Source of the DNA: DASSJF01 sp035280345
GTDB taxonomy: Bacteria > Sysuimicrobiota > Sysuimicrobiia > Sysuimicrobiales > Segetimicrobiaceae
Reading direction: 5' to 3'
Length of the DNA: 13,986 nucleotides
NCBI GenBank assembly: GCA_035280345.1
Contig: DATEGA010000100.1
Coordinates: 1 to 13,986 of the forward strand
Under the pieces are notes generated by a model that was not told the DNA's origin, did not search any database, and saw only the letters and a list, made by a program, of their open reading frames with translations. Below are positions 1 to 7,208 of the stretch, one piece after another. The position numbers were made by a program, and so were the translations under genes. The first letter of the stretch is position 1. Each line of letters starts with the position of its first letter.

Positions 1-600
1 CGCCGCGAGGAGAAGCCGCCGCGCCGCCGGTTCGGCACGCCCGGGGCGTAGCCGCCGCCGATTCTCCACGACCATCACCAGCAGCGCCAGGCCGAACAAC
101 GGAATCAGCGGGTTGAGCCCGGCGAAATAGAGCGCGATCGCGAGCACGACCGCAACCCCCAGCCACCACGTCTTCAGCGCCGTGTGCAGCAGGCCGGAGA
201 TCGCTTGCACGATCACCGCGATGATGACCGGCTTGATCCCGTACAGGAGCGCAGACACTTGAGGCAGCGCGCCGTACCGCACGTAGGCCCAGGCGAACGC
301 GAGAACGAGGAGCATGGCGGGGAGGATGAACAGCGCGCCCGCCAGCACAAGGCCGAGCCGCCCGGCGCGCGCGTAGCCGAGGTAGATCGCGAGTTCCGTG
401 GACGTCGGACCGGGGATGAGGTTGCTCGCGCCGAGCAGATCGAGAAACTGCTGCTCGGTCAACCACTTCAAGCGCCCGACGACCTCCTGCCGCATGAGGG
501 CGATATGCGCCGCCGGACCGCCAAAGGCGATCCAACCCAGTTTGAGAAACAGGACCGCAACGTCCCGCAGCGGGGCCTGACGCCCCGCCCCCTCGCGCAT
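1..600 (-). CDS. chrA: Chromate transporter, ChrA/CHR family (partial, N-terminal half)
   Basis: The minus strand from 600 leftwards is open for 200 codons to the window edge, so the C-terminal part is missing. The product is an inner-membrane transporter of the CHR family, whose members export chromate (sulfate-analogue oxyanion efflux). Seen directly: the family signature LGWIAFGGPAAHIALM at about residues 21-36, a Trp-Leu-Thr-x-x-x-Phe segment and LIPGPTSTELAIYLGYARAG at about residues 61-80, followed by several long hydrophobic segments. The start chosen is ATG at 600. A GTG at 633 with a GAGG-like ribosome site is a possible alternative. The gene is divergent from the small plus-strand ORF and the HD-GYP gene, and the two start regions touch, so any chrA promoter must lie within the neighbouring ORF. 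The actual substrate is inferred from the family only. Single-domain and double-domain forms cannot be told apart here. Confidence 0.88.
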   Translation of the reverse strand, partial: MREGAGRQAPLRDVAVLFLKLGWIAFGGPAAHIALMRQEVVGRLKWLTEQQFLDLLGASNLIPGPTSTELAIYLGYARAGRLGLVLAGALFILPAMLLVLAFAWAYVRYGALPQVSALLYGIKPVIIAVIVQAISGLLHTALKTWWLGVAVVLAIALYFAGLNPLIPLFGLALLVMVVENRRRLRPGRAEPAARRLLLAA

Positions 601-616
601 GATGTGCGAAGCTTCG

Positions 617-760
617 ATGGTGGCGGCGGCCACACCGCCTCGCGCGGCCACGCGGCAGGCCGTCACCCCGGGCGAGGTCGAGTGGGACCGCTTGGTCCGT
701 TTGGTCTGGCACGACCCCAAGTGGGGCACAAAGGTCCACTGGGTGGGGCGCGATGACTGA
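617..760 (+). CDS. Small hypothetical protein (about 47 aa), coupled to the HD-GYP gene
   Basis: I do not recognise this protein. The frame from ATG 617 to TGA 758-760 encodes a 47-residue product with an Ala/Pro/Arg N-terminus and a Trp-rich charged C-terminus (EVEWDRLVRLVWHDPKWG, then KVHWVGRDD). In-frame ATGs at 599 and 602 would give up to 53 residues. The reason to call it coding is codon use: nearly all third positions are G or C, as in the neighbouring real genes, while the other plus frame here has many A/T third positions. Its stop overlaps the start of the next gene (ATG at 753) by eight bases, which suggests translational coupling. No strong ribosome site precedes 617. The alternative is a chance open frame in the divergent spacer between chrA and the HD-GYP gene. 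Confidence 0.45.
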   Translation: MVAAATPPRAATRQAVTPGEVEWDRLVRLVWHDPKWGTKVHWVGRDD

Positions 761-2552
761 CGACGGCGTTCCTCGGGACGGTACGCTGGTGCGTCATGAC
801 CAGGTATCTCCCGCCACATTCCCCGACAGCAATTTAATAGAACGTTTCATAAGCCTTAGCGGCACCTTGACGCGGTCCTCGTCCGTTGTGGACGCCGCCG
901 AAGCGATCGGGGTCGCCACGCTCGCGCTCACGAGCGGGCAGCGGGGCGCGGTCTACCTGTGCGCCGCTGACGGCAGATCGACGCGCCTATGGACCTCCCA
1001 CCCCGGATTCCAGGATCACTCCGGTCTGCCGGAGGCGAGTCCCATCATCGTCTCGGACGTCCGGGATCTTCCAGAAGGCCACGAGACGCGCCGGATCGCC
1101 GACCGAGCGGGGTACCGGTCGATCGCATCGTGGCCGCTCGCGCACGCCGGCAAGGTGCTGGGCTCCGTTGTTTGCTGCTTCGACACCCCCCGCACGTGGT
1201 CTGCGACCGAAGTCGACGTAATGTCCGCGCTGGCAATGCAGGCGGCTGTGGCGCTCGACCGCGCCATGGCAGCCGAGCACGGCGGGACCTCGGCGGTCGG
1301 AGCCGACGACCCGCGCATTACTGAGGCGCTGCGGATCTTGCTGACCGAGAGCACGTCGCTGTTCGATGCGCACCGCGAGTTAGCAGCGCAGCATGCCCGG
1401 CTTGTTCAGGCGAGGCGTGAACTCGGCGCGCTAAACGTCTGGCTGCTCGCGCTGCAGAACGAACTGCGGACCGAGCGGTCCCGGCTGGCCGAGGAGCGGA
1501 ACCAGCTGGTGAAGGCGCGGGATGAGCTCGCGTCAGAGGATGCGAGGCTTGCGGAGGCGCGCCGCGCCCTGGGTGCAAAGGTCGCTGCGGCGCGCGTAGA
1601 GCTCGAGAAAGAGAGCGCTCGGCTCGTGGCCGAGATGCGGCAAGAACTGTCCGGCCGGGCCCGCCGCCCAGACCCGCAGCCCGCGGCCGCCGATCTGCCG
1701 TCGGGCGTACACGCCGCTCCAGCCGACCCGGCGCGCGTCTCCGACGCGAAACGGGTGTTGGACGAGGAAAGCGCGCGTCTCAACGAAGCGCTCGGGGGCA
1801 ACCGTGCGCCGGCGGCGCACAGCCTCGCCGCAGCGTCCTCCGCGACTGCGCCGGACGCCGGATCGGACGCGGCCCGGCTCGAGGCGGCGTTTGAGCTTGG
1901 CGGCCCGCTCCCCGACCCCCAGGGCCTCGAGGGAGTGTTCCCTCTCCTTGTCGAGCGCGCGGCCAAGCTGTTGAACACAGAGGGCGGATCGCTGCCGGCT
2001 GATGAACAGGTCAAGATCCTCGGACGGGTGCTCGACGATCGCGACGGCCACCGGGCCGGCTACGGCGAGCGGCTGGAACGGTGGGCGCAGGCGATAGCGG
2101 GCGTGCTGGGGTGCGACCGCGAGACGATGATCGACATCCGCCGGGCCGCGCTCCTCCACGACCTCGGAAAAATCGGCGTGCCGGAAACCATCTTGCGGGC
2201 GGCGGCGCGGCTCACGGACCGTGAGCGCCAGATCGTCCGCTCGGTCCCGACGCTCGCGGAACACGTCCTCCGGCCGGTCAAAGGCATGGAAGGCGTGGCC
2301 GCGATTCTCAGACACCGATACGAGCAATGGGACGGCAAAGGCTATCCAGACGGGCTCCAGGGCAACGCGATACCGCTCGGGGCGCGGATCCTTGCCGTCG
2401 TGGACGCCTACGGCGTGATGACGACCGTGCGCCCGTACCGGGCGATGGTGTATTCACTTGACGCGGTCGCCGAACTGCGGCGTTGCGCCGGCGCGCAGTT
2501 TGATCCGAAGGTGGTCGAAGCGTTCTGCGATGTGTTGAAACGCGAGGGTTAG
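753..2552 (+). CDS. GAF domain / coiled-coil / degenerate HD-GYP domain protein
   Basis: A 599-residue cytosolic protein with no membrane segment. Domains in order: a GAF-type sensor domain at about residues 28-172; a long charged coiled coil at about 190-300 with repeated ARLxEA-like heptads; a Pro/Ala-rich linker at about 301-390; and an HD-GYP-type phosphohydrolase domain at about 392-597. HD-GYP domains normally hydrolyse cyclic di-GMP. Here HD (469-470), GKIGVP (472-477) and GYP (530-532) are kept, as is the FDP near the C-terminus. Expected conserved histidines are replaced: AGY at 435-437 instead of AGH, SVP at 497-499 instead of HP, and RYE at 522-524 instead of HHE. The usual FDAL motif reads AYGVM. 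Loss of catalysis, or an altered metal site, is therefore likely. A GGTGGGG sequence 5-11 bases upstream supports the ATG at 753. Convergent with the oxidoreductase operon. Confidence 0.85.
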   Translation: MTDDGVPRDGTLVRHDQVSPATFPDSNLIERFISLSGTLTRSSSVVDAAEAIGVATLALTSGQRGAVYLCAADGRSTRLWTSHPGFQDHSGLPEASPIIVSDVRDLPEGHETRRIADRAGYRSIASWPLAHAGKVLGSVVCCFDTPRTWSATEVDVMSALAMQAAVALDRAMAAEHGGTSAVGADDPRITEALRILLTESTSLFDAHRELAAQHARLVQARRELGALNVWLLALQNELRTERSRLAEERNQLVKARDELASEDARLAEARRALGAKVAAARVELEKESARLVAEMRQELSGRARRPDPQPAAADLPSGVHAAPADPARVSDAKRVLDEESARLNEALGGNRAPAAHSLAAASSATAPDAGSDAARLEAAFELGGPLPDPQGLEGVFPLLVERAAKLLNTEGGSLPADEQVKILGRVLDDRDGHRAGYGERLERWAQAIAGVLGCDRETMIDIRRAALLHDLGKIGVPETILRAAARLTDRERQIVRSVPTLAEHVLRPVKGMEGVAAILRHRYEQWDGKGYPDGLQGNAIPLGARILAVVDAYGVMTTVRPYRAMVYSLDAVAELRRCAGAQFDPKVVEAFCDVLKREG

Positions 2553-2553
2553 C

Positions 2554-2570
2554 GCCGGCCGCGGGCCGGC
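2554..2570. terminator. GC palindrome between convergent genes, possible bidirectional terminator
   Basis: The 25-base gap between the stop of the HD-GYP gene and the stop of the gamma subunit gene contains a perfect 7-bp inverted repeat, GCCGGCC / GGCCGGC, with a GCG loop. It could fold in transcripts from either side. There is no T tract on either strand, so it is at best a weak or factor-assisted terminator. Confidence 0.35.
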
Positions 2571-2577
2571 CCTGCGG

Positions 2578-3117
2578 TCAACGCAAATCGTACCCCAGCA
2601 CAAACGCCTGCACGTTCTGGTCGTGAAAACGCGGCAGCACCTCAAGCATCGCCGCGCGCACGGCGTCCGCGTCCAAGCCGGCGTGACGCGTCAGCGCGCC
2701 CAGCATGATCGAGTTCGCGAACAGCGGGTTGTTGAACCGTTCCTTGGAGAGCGAAGTCGCCGGCACGCGAACGTGCCGCTCCGGGTCGCGCGGCTGCAAC
2801 TTCGCCACCATATCCGGATCGAACAGGATCGCGCCCGTGGCCAGGTTGTAGAATTTGCCGTACGCCGATTGGGAAAACGCGACGAAGTAGTCGGCGTGCT
2901 CCACCACCGGGCTGTCCACGTAGTCGGGCGCGACGACGATCTGCGCCCGCACATAGCCGCCGCGGGTCTCCGTCCCATGGCTTTTGAGCATCGTGACGCG
3001 CATGCCTTGACGGATCGCGGCAAGGCCGAGAATCTGGCCCATCCGGATGACGCCCTGGCCGCCGAACCCGCTGATCAGGATCTCGGTGCGGGCCTTGGCG
3101 ACGACCGCCGTGCTCAG
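2578..3117 (-). CDS. korC: 2-oxoacid:ferredoxin oxidoreductase, gamma subunit (probable CTG start)
   Basis: Gamma subunit (179 aa) of a four-subunit 2-oxoacid:acceptor oxidoreductase. Family members contribute to CoA binding and complex assembly. Seen: the N-terminal strand and glycine motif ILISGFGGQGVIRMG at about residues 13-27, then SHGTETRGGYVRAQIV at about 46-61 and NSIMLGALTRHAG at about 135-147, all typical of this subunit. Start: the only ATG in frame is at 3285, deep inside the beta gene, and no GTG or TTG follows it. The first sensible codon is CTG at 3117-3115, which overlaps the beta stop TGA as CTGA and is preceded by GGGGTGGG. That gives a normal-length subunit beginning just before the conserved motif. 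It is the last gene of the ferredoxin-alpha-beta-gamma set. Substrate is uncertain (2-oxoglutarate, or a branched-chain or other 2-oxoacid), so the symbol is provisional. Confidence 0.85.
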   Translation of the reverse strand: MSTAVVAKARTEILISGFGGQGVIRMGQILGLAAIRQGMRVTMLKSHGTETRGGYVRAQIVVAPDYVDSPVVEHADYFVAFSQSAYGKFYNLATGAILFDPDMVAKLQPRDPERHVRVPATSLSKERFNNPLFANSIMLGALTRHAGLDADAVRAAMLEVLPRFHDQNVQAFVLGYDLR

Positions 3118-3953
3118 GCGTGCCCACCCCGGCCGTTGCCCGCCGCCACACGCACGTTGAGATCGCGCAGACGACGCGAGAACTCCGGCCGGCTGTTGCT
3201 CGCGTCGTGCTTGACCCCGGTCTCCCAGGTGAACTCCGTGGCCTTGCCCTCCCGGTCGACCCCGCGCGTGTGGTCTTCCAGCCACTGGATGTTGGCCACG
3301 GTATCGCGCGTGCCGAGCGCGTAGGCGCCGAAATTCTCGTTACACTGAAAGCGCACGTGCACAAACGAGAACCCGTCGTTTTGCAGGGCCTTCTTGATTG
3401 CCTTCTTCGTCTGCAGCCACTGGACCGCGGTATACTCCGCGACGAACGTCGCGCCGGCCGCCTTTACGATGTCGCATGGGTCGAAGCTCGGCTCCACCAT
3501 CCCGTACGGGCTCGAGTTCATGACGTAGCCTTCCGGCGTCGTCGGCGAGAACTGGCCGCCGGTTGACTCGTAGCCCATGTTGTCCTCACAGATCACGGTG
3601 ACGCCGAGGTTGCGCCGCGCCGCGTGGATCAGGTGCGATGTGCCGATCGCCGCCGCATCGCCGTCGCCGACGACGACGACATACTTCTTATCCGGCTGGG
3701 CCACCTTGAGGCCCGTCGCGACCGCGAGCGCTCGGCCGTGGGTCGCGCCCACGTTGTCGCCGCCCCACGTCGCGTAAGTCTGCCGGCCGACGCAGCCGAT
3801 GCCGGTGATGAACACCACGTCCTCCTGCGACCAACCCAACTCGTCGATCGCCTGGAGGATCCAGTTCTCGATCATCCCGATGCCGCAGCCGTGGCAGGCC
3901 TTGGTTGGAATCTGGCTCGGCCGAAGGTATTTCTCGACCAGGCGGTTGGCCAT
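3114..3953 (-). CDS. korB: 2-oxoacid:ferredoxin oxidoreductase, beta subunit (TPP-binding)
   Basis: A 279-residue thiamine-diphosphate-binding subunit. It carries out oxidative decarboxylation of a 2-oxoacid to its acyl-CoA together with the alpha subunit and passes electrons to ferredoxin. Seen: CHGCG at residues 20-24, Cys54 in GIGCVG, and Cys204 in FQCNENFG, which together match the four-Cys [4Fe-4S] pattern of this family. GDGDAAAIG (97-105) followed by DN (124-125) and STGGQFSPTTPEG (130-142) is the TPP/Mg motif. The usual GGNH after GDG reads GTSH. Start ATG 3953 lies three bases after the alpha stop; the TGA overlaps the presumed CTG start of the gamma gene. The arrangement indicates one transcript with tight translational coupling. 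KorB-like is the best fit; pyruvate or indolepyruvate enzymes are less likely because the subunits here are separate polypeptides of KorA/KorB type. Confidence 0.93.
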   Translation of the reverse strand: MANRLVEKYLRPSQIPTKACHGCGIGMIENWILQAIDELGWSQEDVVFITGIGCVGRQTYATWGGDNVGATHGRALAVATGLKVAQPDKKYVVVVGDGDAAAIGTSHLIHAARRNLGVTVICEDNMGYESTGGQFSPTTPEGYVMNSSPYGMVEPSFDPCDIVKAAGATFVAEYTAVQWLQTKKAIKKALQNDGFSFVHVRFQCNENFGAYALGTRDTVANIQWLEDHTRGVDREGKATEFTWETGVKHDASNSRPEFSRRLRDLNVRVAAGNGRGGHA

Positions 3954-3956
3954 GGA

Positions 3957-5195
3957 CTACCGCACCTCCGTCCAGATGTAGGGCATCACCGGAATACCCC
4001 GCCCCGCCGCCACCCCGTCGAGCGCGCGCAGGATTTCTTCCACCGTATGCAACTCGGCGCTCTTGCCCATGAAGTGCACGCGGTCGCGCGCCGGGGCCGC
4101 CCGCTGCACCTCGCGGACCAACTGGCCGTCGTAGTTCAGTTCGCAGACAATGTACCACACGTCGCGCGCAAACAGCTCATCGGGAAACGGCCACAGCGTG
4201 ATGAGCCGCAGGAACCCGGCCCGGACGCCCTTGCTCCGCGCCCGCAGCACCGCGGTCTTCGCCGTGCGGGCCGCGGCCCCATACGCGACCACGATGATCT
4301 CGGCGTCGTCGAGCCCGACGGCCTCGTACCGCAGCAGGTCGTCGCGGTGGCGGCGGATCTTGTTGATGAGGCGGACCGACTGGTCCCAGTGCGCTTCCAT
4401 CTCCTCGATATCGTAGCCCTCGGGCGTGTGGGTATAGGCGGACACGCACACACCGGTCCCCATCCCGACGACGTTCGGCGGGACGTCGATCGCATCGGAC
4501 CCCTGCGGGTAGAACGGCATCGCCGTGTTGTGGCGGCGCGGCACCACGATCTCCGTGAGGGCGTCCGCGGATCGCGGCAGGAACAGGTCCTCCTGCATGT
4601 CCGAAATGACCTGGTCGGTCAGGATCGTGACGACGGTGCGGAAGCGCTCGGCCAGGTTGAGCGCGTCGATCGTCAGCCAGTAGGTCTCCTGCACGCTGTC
4701 GGGCGACAGCACCAGGCTCTCGATGTTGCCGCCGTGCGAGCAGTACCGGGCGATGTAGAATTCCCCCTGGCCCGGCGCGCCGGTGATGCCGCTGACCGGC
4801 CCGACGCGCATCGCGTCGACGATGACAAGCGGCACCTCGTTCGCCACCGCCCACCCGTAGGCGTCGTGCATCAGCGTATAGCCGGGGCCCGAACTCGCGC
4901 TCATCGCCTTGAGCCCGGCGAGGCTCGCGCCGGCGCACATATGGACGCCGGCGAGCTCGTCTTCCGCCTGGACGTAATAGCCGCCAACCTGAGGCAGCCG
5001 CGTCGACATATGCTCGGCGATCTCGGTGGCCGGCGTGATCGGATATCCGGCGAAAAAGCGGCAGCCCGCGGCGATCGCGCCTTCGGTGAGTGCGAACGTC
5101 CCGGTCTCGAGCACCCGCCGGCCGTCGGTGAAGCGGCGGTTCCACTCCGCCCAGGGCGCGACGAGCCGCGAGGGGGCGACCGACGGCGCGATCAT
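3957..5195 (-). CDS. korA: 2-oxoacid:ferredoxin oxidoreductase, alpha subunit
   Basis: A 412-residue alpha subunit of the 2-oxoacid:ferredoxin oxidoreductase. Seen: the pyrimidine-binding domain with GCRFFAGYPITPATEIAE at residues 44-61, QAEDELAG at 76-83 and SSGPGYTLM at 101-109, and the trans-acting domain II after about residue 295 (EIIVVAYGAAARTAK). These motifs are typical of KorA, the 2-oxoglutarate-type alpha subunit. The chosen start, ATG 5195, overlaps the ferredoxin stop as ATGA. The open frame continues to 5369, but that extension is the ferredoxin gene read out of frame and has no family similarity. The gene order delta-alpha-beta-gamma is that of four-subunit KGOR/VOR-type enzymes. 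The reaction is cytosolic, CoA-dependent and in principle reversible (oxidative or reductive TCA steps). Substrate assignment to 2-oxoglutarate is a family-level inference. Confidence 0.92.
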   Translation of the reverse strand: MIAPSVAPSRLVAPWAEWNRRFTDGRRVLETGTFALTEGAIAAGCRFFAGYPITPATEIAEHMSTRLPQVGGYYVQAEDELAGVHMCAGASLAGLKAMSASSGPGYTLMHDAYGWAVANEVPLVIVDAMRVGPVSGITGAPGQGEFYIARYCSHGGNIESLVLSPDSVQETYWLTIDALNLAERFRTVVTILTDQVISDMQEDLFLPRSADALTEIVVPRRHNTAMPFYPQGSDAIDVPPNVVGMGTGVCVSAYTHTPEGYDIEEMEAHWDQSVRLINKIRRHRDDLLRYEAVGLDDAEIIVVAYGAAARTAKTAVLRARSKGVRAGFLRLITLWPFPDELFARDVWYIVCELNYDGQLVREVQRAAPARDRVHFMGKSAELHTVEEILRALDGVAAGRGIPVMPYIWTEVR

Positions 5196-5479
5196 GCGTG
5201 GCCTACCCCGGGGGGCTTCGGGTGCTTCGGTTCGACATTGAGGCAGAAGTCCGGGCAGACTTGGTAGCACAGCATGCAGCCGACGCAGTTGACCTCGTGC
5301 GCGATCTCTATAGGAAACCAGCCGAGGGTGTTGACTTCCTTGCTCCAGCGGAAGACGTCGACCGGACACACGTCGATGCAGAAGCGGCAGGCCTTACAGA
5401 AATTGCGCTCGACGGTTACGCTCCATTTGTCGGAGGGAGGCAGCTGTTTCTTGGCCTTGTCGGGCTGGAACAGCGGCAC
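5192..5479 (-). CDS. korD: 2[4Fe-4S] ferredoxin, delta subunit of the 2-oxoacid oxidoreductase
   Basis: A small iron-sulfur protein, 95 residues from GTG 5479. Two classic cluster motifs are visible: CKACRFCIDVCP at residues 28-39 and CVGCMLCYQVCPDFC at about 65-79, with 27 residues between the last Cys of the first and the first Cys of the second. It should take electrons from the alpha/beta TPP site and hand them to soluble ferredoxin. It is the first gene of the oxidoreductase set and its TGA overlaps the alpha ATG. The open frame extends to a TTG at 5518 (108 aa), but that codon lies within a promoter-like -35 element and the extra 13 residues are not part of the ferredoxin fold. GTG 5479 lies only about 3 bases downstream of the predicted transcript start, so the message may be leaderless. 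The start is uncertain; the function is not. Confidence 0.88.
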   Translation of the reverse strand: MPLFQPDKAKKQLPPSDKWSVTVERNFCKACRFCIDVCPVDVFRWSKEVNTLGWFPIEIAHEVNCVGCMLCYQVCPDFCLNVEPKHPKPPGVGHA

Positions 5480-5481
5480 AG

Positions 5482-5518
5482 TACCCACACTGTACACTAC
5501 GCACGGGAAACCCGTCAA
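5482..5518 (-). promoter_or_regulatory. Probable sigma-70-type promoter for the ferredoxin/oxidoreductase operon
   Basis: On the minus strand TTGACG (5518-5513) is followed after 18 bases by TACAGT (5494-5489), a 5/6 and 4/6 match to the -35 and -10 consensus. The region is lower in GC than its surroundings. A start at A5482 would leave about three bases before GTG 5479. This would allow the oxidoreductase operon to be expressed separately from the upstream acyl-CoA ligase. Confidence 0.5.
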
Positions 5519-5529
5519 TTCGCGCGCGC

Positions 5530-7173
5530 CTACGGCGGAGCGGCGCGGCGGCGGAGCAGTCGCCGCAGCACCTTGCCGGCGCCGCTCATCGGCAGCGCCT
5601 CGCGAAATTCCACCTCGCGCGGCACCTTGTACAGCGCGAGGCGTTCGCGGCAGTACGCCACGAGATCGCCCGCGGTCACACCGTCCGCATCCTCGCGCAG
5701 GACCACGAACGCCTTCACGGTCTCGCCCCGGTACGCGTCGGGCGCGCCCACCACGGCGGCGAGCTGTACCGCCGGATGCGCATAGAGCACTTCTTCAACC
5801 TCACGCGGCCACACTTTGTATCCCGCGGTATTGATCACGTCCTTCAGGCGGTCGATGATCTGGAAGTAGCCCTGCTCATCGAGGCGCGCGATGTCGCCCG
5901 TGTGAAACCACCCGTCGCGGAACGCCGCGGCGGTCTCGTCGGGTTTCCGCCAGTAGCCGAGCATGACCTGCGGCCCGCGCAGCACGAGCTCCCCCGGTTC
6001 ACCGCGTGGCACTTCAACGCCGGTGAGCGGATCGACGACCGCGGCGTCCGTGTCGGAGAGCGGGATGCCGATCGCGCCGGCCTTCGGGCGGTGGACGGGG
6101 TTGGCGATCGCCAGTGGGCTCGTCTCGCTCAGACCGTATCCCTCGACGAGGATCTCCCGGCCGGCGAGGTCGTCGAACCGCGCCTTCACCGCGGCGGGCA
6201 GCGGTGCCGCGCTGGTACGGCAGGCGCGCAGCGATGACAGATCGTAGTCCCGGCAGTCCGGCAGGTTGAGGACCGCGGCGTACATCGTCGGCACGCCGAA
6301 GAAGCGGGTGCAGCCGTAGCGGCCGATCGCCCGCGCGACCCCCGCCGGGCGGAACCGCTCGAACAGCACGAGGGTCGCGCCGGCGTACAGCGGCACGTTC
6401 ATCGCCCCGGCCATCCCGCCGCTGTGAAACAGCGGCAGCGTCGAGATGCACGTCTCGCGCCCGTCTTCGAACCCATACCACGCCGCGAACTGCACGGTGT
6501 TGGCCACGATGTTGCGGTGGGTTAGCATCGCGCCTTTCGGCACACCGGTTGTCCCGCCCGTGTACAGAAGCAGCGCGAGACCGTCGCTCGGGTCGACGGC
6601 GGCCGGCTCGACGTCGTCCCCGGACCCCAGCAGCTCCGTCCACGGGACCGCGCCATCCGGCAGCTCGTCCGGGGCCGGCTCCGTCGTCGCGCCGCCCGGC
6701 GCGACGAACAACGGGATACCAAGGCGCTCGGCGACTCCGGCGGCGACCGGGTAGAGCGCCCCGGACGTAAGCAGCAGGGACGCCGCGGCATCGGAGAGCT
6801 GATACTCGAGCTCCGCGGCCCGGCTCATCGGATTGCAGGGCACGCCCGCGGCGCCGGCCAGCCACGTGCCGAAGTACGCCGTGATCAGGGCCGGCGAATT
6901 CGGAAGGAAGAACGCCACCCGGTCGCCCCGCCGCACCCCAGCGCCGCCGAGCCCCGCGGCGAATGCCGAGCAGCGGGCGGACAGGTCGGCGTAGGTCAGC
7001 AGGCCTCGCTCGTCAGCGGTCTCGGGATCGACGAGGCGAATCGCGGGACGGTCGGCGTGTCGCGGGAGATTGCGCCGGAGAATCCACCACGCCGGCCGTG
7101 CGGGGTAGTCGATCGTGCGCGGCACGTCGTCCGGCCATAGGCGATCCCAGGGCCGTTCGCGCATCGGTCGCAT
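5530..7173 (-). CDS. Long-chain fatty acid--CoA ligase (AMP-binding, FadD/LcfA type)
   Basis: A 547-residue adenylate-forming enzyme that activates a carboxylic acid with ATP and transfers it to CoA. Seen: the phosphate loop YTGGTTGVPKG (204-214), the A5 motif EGYGLSETSP (344-353), TGD (425-427), the hinge DRLKDVI (441-447) followed by GYKVWPREVEEVLY (451-464), and the catalytic lysine K534 in MSGAGKVLRR. The hinge and PREVEEVLY sequence resembles long- and medium-chain acyl-CoA ligases of Bacillus LcfA type more than acetate or aromatic ligases. ATG 7173 has a strong ribosome site (GGGGGAG, spacing 6). The open frame continues upstream to 7629 but that is the DNA glycosylase gene out of frame. 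It follows the glycosylase by 35 bases and precedes the oxidoreductase operon. Chain-length specificity cannot be read from the sequence. Confidence 0.9.
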   Translation of the reverse strand: MRPMRERPWDRLWPDDVPRTIDYPARPAWWILRRNLPRHADRPAIRLVDPETADERGLLTYADLSARCSAFAAGLGGAGVRRGDRVAFFLPNSPALITAYFGTWLAGAAGVPCNPMSRAAELEYQLSDAAASLLLTSGALYPVAAGVAERLGIPLFVAPGGATTEPAPDELPDGAVPWTELLGSGDDVEPAAVDPSDGLALLLYTGGTTGVPKGAMLTHRNIVANTVQFAAWYGFEDGRETCISTLPLFHSGGMAGAMNVPLYAGATLVLFERFRPAGVARAIGRYGCTRFFGVPTMYAAVLNLPDCRDYDLSSLRACRTSAAPLPAAVKARFDDLAGREILVEGYGLSETSPLAIANPVHRPKAGAIGIPLSDTDAAVVDPLTGVEVPRGEPGELVLRGPQVMLGYWRKPDETAAAFRDGWFHTGDIARLDEQGYFQIIDRLKDVINTAGYKVWPREVEEVLYAHPAVQLAAVVGAPDAYRGETVKAFVVLREDADGVTAGDLVAYCRERLALYKVPREVEFREALPMSGAGKVLRRLLRRRAAPP

Positions 7174-7208
7174 CCCCGTCTCCCCCGCCGGATGACGTGG
7201 ACGCTTGC

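Noticed and set aside
184..756. 190-codon open frame on the plus strand across the chrA start region
   Set aside because: It is antisense to chrA over most of its length, its product is Arg/His/Asp/Gln-rich without any motif, and its third codon positions in 617-756 are poor in G/C. The chrA reading on the minus strand has clear family motifs.
3624..5267. 547-codon open frame on the plus strand
   Set aside because: Antisense to the beta and alpha subunit genes, with a biased Arg/His/Asp/Val composition typical of the shadow of a GC-rich gene. No recognisable domain.
5196..5369. N-terminal extension of the alpha subunit frame
   Set aside because: It is the ferredoxin gene read out of frame; ATG 5195 in ATGA overlap is the natural start.
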